A DNA stretch of 64,000 bases, from assembly GCA_033026295.1 (NCBI GenBank), contig CM065182.1, forward strand, positions 1,550,001 to 1,614,000, read 5' to 3'. Source of the stretch: Channa striata (Eukaryota; Chordata; Actinopteri; Anabantiformes; Channidae). Every line of letters begins with the position of its first letter. Position 1 is the first letter of the stretch. A program made the position numbers and the translations under genes. Shown one piece after another: positions 59,306 to 64,000 of the stretch. Below the pieces are notes generated by a model. That model saw only the letters and a list, made by a program, of their open reading frames with translations. It did no database searches and had not been told where the DNA came from.

Positions 59306-62079
59306 TATAATATAATGTAATATATTGAAATGAGGTAAAATAATAAGGCTCCAAATCACAAATTAATGCAACTTTACCAGCATATTGGTATTTTATTCCT
59401 TTTAAAGCTCAGTGTTTTTTGTGTAAAGCTTTGTCTTGGGATGTTTCCCATCATGGCTCCATCACCTCATCCCCAGCACAGATTAAATTGAGCTGACATA
59501 AACAGACTTTCACAAAGGTGATCCGGCTCGGTTCAGCGAGGCTGGATTCTCAGGAAATTCATCTCTTTCTTTCTTCGTCCTTTTGCTCCTTTATTCTCAG
59601 TGGACCACAGGCCGGGAAGACAGAGCAGGAAAAGAGGGAGCGAGTCATTGGAGCACATGCATTATGTATCATATCCTACAGTGAAGAAGACAGCGCTGCG
59701 AGTGGGAACGAGGCGGGCCAGCGGTGCACCGAGGTGAAGGCAGCGAATGCTAATGAGGAAGAGCCGCTTTCGCTGGAAGGTAGATCTGATTAAAAGCACA
59801 AGTCGGGGTGAACACAGCACAGCGGTGTTATCAGCAAAAACACACAGAAAGTAAAGGACGGCAGATGAGTTTTGGGGGATTTTTGCCTTCACTGAAGATA
59901 AAAGATCTGATTAGCGATAAAAGCGGAGTCACTGCTGCAGCAGGAGGAAATATAATAAAACATGTCCGTTCTGTTCAACAGCTGATTGGGTTAAAAACTG
60001 TTTTTTCTCCCTCAGCTGTTGGAGGTTGGAATCCAGCACATAACAGCACGTGGCCCAGCTTCTCACAAACATGAGAACACACAAGGTTAAGTGATTCTAA
60101 GTGGGAAAAACTCATCCACTGCTCGCTGCGCACGCTCATCAACATTTATTTCCTGCACAAAGGAAGTCTGACACAAATTGTGACCTCTCCACAAGGATAA
60201 TTAAGTTAAACTCGAATTAAGTCAATCCTGTTCCTCAGCAAGGACACACCTCTTTCTCTGCGAGCGATTTAAAAGTGCCCTGTGTCACTTCCTTATCTTC
60301 CAAGAAAAGCAAAGGGAGAACATGCTCCACACGGGAAGATTACAAGCGAGAACCTCCTGCTACCAATAAGTAAACTGGCAAACTATAATTTGAAGGCATA
60401 AAAATATAAGATATGACCTGAAGAAGGGATGAAGTGTGTCAAATCTCTTTGTGAAATTAAAACAAACCCATTTCATGACCAGGCACGGCCGAACCAAACG
60501 ACCTGAGCTGGACCACACTGCTCTATCTGTTCCACGTTCTGTTGAGCCGTCAGTGTCAATCCCCGGAGACTGGAGACAGTCTGACAGAGCAGATCTGAGA
60601 GGCCGATCATTGATCACTGTGCAGTTTGTCCACATCACGATTCTTAATGTTGGACACAGTGCAATCCAAAGATTCCATTACCAAGGCATGAATTCATAAC
60701 CACGAGCTGGAACCGATCCTGGCCTGCAAACATCTCACCATTTCCTCATGTTTCAGTTTCTTTAAAGTCAAAATTAAGGAAGAATCTTCCCGATGAGGTG
60801 CAATTTGTTCTGTGCAAACGCGTGTTGAGGCAGATTTAAAAAAAACGCACAACAGTTGTGATTCTGAAAATTGAACAATGAAAAAAGCTCAAGTGATGAA
60901 AAGGTGATGGAGCTGAAAGGGAAGGTGACAGCTTAAAAGAGGGTTTTCAACCCACCGATCCGTGAAAATGTAAAGAAATGACCTTAACACGAGAGTGCAG
61001 CCCAACAGCAGGAAGTTTCCCCTGCGATCCTTCCCTGACTTCTGTATGCAGCTGCTAAAAGCTTTGTAAAAACCATTATGATAGATTCATAATGTACTGC
61101 AGGCTGCAGTCGTCTACTGCTGCCAGGGAACTCTGAGACCCGGTGATGGGTTTATAATGCAGTCTAAAAATATACAGGGCCGATCGGAACAGGAAACAGT
61201 TAACCGTTAACTGTTAAGTGCACTTTTCGAGATCTTTGCACAGCATTTCACGGCCTGTGTACACACGCCATGAAAAACCCGACCTCGTGCTTTGTCGTGT
61301 CCATGTTTCATCTCCTTCACACTGAACCTCCAGCGTCCTTAGTCGTTACCTGCCTCCGTGCTGAAGTTCTTCTATTGGGCACATTTTCGCGGGAACAGCT
61401 GCTCCTTACGTGGGTGAAAACCTTGAGACGTCCGCGAAGTCTCAGCGCGGCGCCACGAGACCAGCCCCTCGCCTCTCTCTGCAGTATTATCACATCAGTG
61501 CGTTGCAGACGGTGTTCCGCGGTTTTTCTGTGGAGGAAAAACACTAAAGAGCGGAGGGTTACTTGTCAAGTCTCAGTAGAACAGCTCCAAAGGTTTTCAG
61601 CAGAGCCGGTTGAAACTTTGCCTCAAAGCTACAGCAGCAGCACTTTGTCGAGCCGGAGCCCGGCAGCGTCTCCCTGCTGGTACATGAAAACATTATCGGT
61701 AATCTCTGCCCGTTGGCACAGACAGTTATTCATGAGCACTTAATACTCCTCTGGATCGCCCCCTGCCAGCTTTCCGTGTTCCTCCTTCTCAGAACAGACG
61801 TGTGAACTCACTGCCGTGTTGATTGTACATATGTGGCTGCTGTTAAACAGACAAAACACGCTGCGATTGATTCAAACTGAAATTATTTGAAACAAAGACT
61901 AAAGCAAATGTTTTCACGTTCTAATTGTTACTGTTTACTATTGCATCAAACTTCTTCATTTGGCCACGGCCATCTTGATTTTTACCACCACGCGCCCGCC
62001 CAACATATCGCTCCTTCACAATAAGAGCCCCTATATCTTCCTATTTTAGCACAGGGACATACACTCTTACAGGGCAGTT
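59305..62079. other. Intergenic, no feature recognised
   Basis: About 2.8 kb without recognised exon, RNA gene or repeat. Open frames of up to about 157 codons near 61.3-61.7 kb lack family resemblance. Confidence 0.6.
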
Positions 62080-62146
62080 TTCAATCAATATGCAATACGT
62101 GCATATTGATGTACCGTTAATATGCACGTATTGCATATTGATTGAA
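62080..62146. repeat. Perfect inverted repeat, 28-bp arms, 11-bp spacer
   Basis: The arm at 62080-62107 (TTCAATCAATATGCAATACG...) is the exact reverse complement of 62119-62146 (...CGTATTGCATATTGATTGAA). The spacer is GATGTACCGTT. Each arm holds ATGCAAT and ACGTGCATAT. The right arm runs into TTGATTGAATTGAA, resembling the end of a LINE tail. No target-site duplication is clear. Confidence 0.95.
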
Positions 62147-64000
62147 TTGATTGAATTGAACTTCACAGCAGGATGGTGACGTCGAACATGTTGGATATAT
62201 CCCTTAACAAAATTTAAGGCAATTCCTTGACTATCCTGGCAGAGGATCTGTGTAAGCAGTTCAGGGTTTCAGAGTAACCAGGAAAAAGTGTCGGCACATA
62301 AACGCTCAAAGCTCCCATGCCACTGAATTGCAGATGTATCTGTCTAAAACATGTTCTGGTCCAAAGTATTTTTGTTTTACATTTATTGATAAAAATGCAC
62401 GGGGGTCATGCCTCAGACCAGAGTCCTTCTGTGTAGACTTTGCCTGTCCTTCCTGAATGTCTTTCTCCACATCGGTGTCTACATTAAGGCAGGTAAACCT
62501 GTCAGCGCACGCCCCGGACAGTTTTTTTTTTTGTTCCTGCCCTGTGGGGCGTATAAATGTGAGACTGCAGACCTGGACTTGTAGTTTGTGAGCAGATAAC
62601 GAAAAAAGCATAAAGGGCCTACAGGAACTTGTGTGCTGTTTGTTCTTTGCTTGTTTTCCGAGACTGACTTGGTTTTCAGTTGGAGGACGCCGGCTAATTA
62701 CCACCTCATCAAACCAAAGTGCTTTTTTGAAAACAGACTGGCACAAAGATTGTTTTAAGCAGAACGTCAAACCTGAGGCCAAACAGGAGCCTAAATAAGC
62801 CCTTGAACAGAAAATCATTTGCATTTGCTTTTCATCGCATTAGCATTGCTAAGATTCAGCAGTAATGAAATCCCTCATTGGAAATGAAACACACTTTGAT
62901 GGGGAGGGCAGCACATTTGAGTCCTCGCCTTTGGTGGGTGAGAGGCAGTTTCTTTACATCATATACATTAAGCGGAGCCATTAGGCTGTGGGGGGGACAT
63001 CAGGAACCAGCTGAGCAGACTCTGGCACATTGAGCTCTCGTTCAGCAGGCAGGACTTTTCTGTCACTTTCTTTTCTCGATATGACGCTTCAACAAGCCGG
63101 GCAGCTGAACCGTCACCACCGGGATTAAATCCCCGCTCTCATCTGCCGCGTCGTTCGCTGTCTTTACTTTTGCATGTGATTTACAGCCCTTTGCGATTGT
63201 TTGCAGGCTGCACAGATTCTCCGAGGGCGTTTCGACAAGGTTCTCCCCACTCTTCCTCCGTCCTCGGTGATTCATTTACTGTCTAATATTTACTCCATCA
63301 GAGGCAGGTGCTGCCAGGAACAACGATTTACTGGAGATTTAAAGTCCCCGTGTACGAGCATTTCTCAAATCCCCAACTCCATCTAATGACACACACGCTA
63401 CTTTTTTTTACAGGATAATACTTGTACTGGAAGTTATGGGCCTCTGTGGTCCCACTTCCTCTTCTTCCCTTCTGTGTGACTCACTGTACTTTCTCATGGA
63501 TAGTTTCTTGTATCTTTGAGGTTTCATTGTATATTTGGGCTTAATCAAACCCTTTTGTGGCAGTCGGACAGATTAACACAGGCCCACTGTTTTCATGATT
63601 CCACCTCACCAAAATCCTCCAAGAGCAAGTGAGAGAAGGGTTCTGAAAAGTGGAAGCACCACTTTCACAAACTCCATCACTTTTTTTAAGAACCTCGTGA
63701 GGCGCCTCATATTTGCTGGATCACCTCTCGGGAAATAAAACCTCCATCCTGATGAAAGCAAATTAAAGTGACTGTGTAAAGGATATGGGAATAAGACGGC
63801 CCGTGTGTTCGGTATGGCTCTGACCTGAAACCGGCGGCAAATATCACCTGAAGTTCCATCAAATGACATTTTAGACTTTGAAAATCTAAAACTTATGAGT
63901 GTACCCAAGAAAAACAATCTGTCATTTGACATTTCATAAGTAAAATCCATGTTGGCATCAAACTTAGTTTTTGATCTGAGGATTTCCAAACACGGGCTCA
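62147..64000. other. Intergenic, right end of window
   Basis: No coding exon recognised. An open frame of 172 codons on the minus strand (62306-62824) has no family resemblance. The stretch at 62790-62930 looks unique and holds an octamer-like ATTTGCAT, so it may be regulatory. Confidence 0.6.

Noticed and set aside
59040..59354. 104-codon minus-strand frame as a host gene
   Set aside because: It is reverse-transcriptase C-terminal sequence of a LINE and continues after frameshifts into the LINE tail.
61270..61743. 157-codon plus-strand frame in a locally GC-richer stretch
   Set aside because: No family resemblance and no paired splice sites supporting an exon. It remains possible but unsupported.
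62306..62824. 172-codon minus-strand frame
   Set aside because: No domain, family match, splice context or start context is evident, and the residue mix looks random.
30700..64000. Expected neighbours of mammalian GALNT10 (for example MFAP3) upstream
   Set aside because: No exon resembling them was found on either strand. They may lie beyond the right edge or elsewhere in fish.

Overview
The window is vertebrate nuclear DNA, almost certainly from a ray-finned (teleost) fish. The reasons are spliced coding exons with canonical GT/AG sites, many long (CA)n/(GT)n microsatellites, and relics of L2/CR1-type and RTE-type LINEs and tRNA-derived SINEs whose 3' tails are typical of teleost genomes. 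No prokaryotic gene, operon, CRISPR array or phage-like block is present. The species cannot be named from the sequence.

One protein-coding gene is supported. It is the 5' part of galnt10 (polypeptide N-acetylgalactosaminyltransferase 10), on the minus strand. Four coding exons read from right to left: exon 1 (30320-30478, start codon, cytosolic tail and Golgi signal anchor), exon 2 (5449-5551), exon 3 (3977-4115) and exon 4 (379-545, start of the catalytic domain). The splice phases join exactly (0, 1, 2, then 1 at the end of exon 4), giving about the first 189 residues. The rest of the gene lies beyond the left edge. Exon 1 sits in a CpG-rich promoter region at about 30.2-30.7 kb. Intron 1 is 24.8 kb and holds LINE relics, microsatellites and unique sequence that may include enhancers.

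From about 30.7 kb to 64 kb there is no recognisable protein-coding exon. This upstream intergenic region holds a complete tRNA-Trp(CCA) gene (57041-57112, minus), a tRNA-derived SINE with an L2-type tail (about 49960-50174), an RTE-type LINE relic (about 48640-49030), a 5'-truncated LINE with recognisable reverse-transcriptase C-terminal sequence (about 58640-59305, minus), several LINE tails, a degenerate 135-140 bp tandem repeat (about 36960-37510), a long (GT)n array at 36255 and a perfect 28-bp inverted repeat at 62080-62146. A strong CTCF-like motif lies at 54320-54333.

The most notable signals are structural. Exon 4 of galnt10 is bracketed by complementary (UG)n and (CA)n tracts that begin within a few bases of both splice sites. 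The 28-bp arms of the 62.1-kb hairpin are identical. A small dispersed element with a palindromic core recurs three times. I found no evidence for an undescribed multi-gene system; most of the window is ordinary intronic and intergenic teleost DNA.
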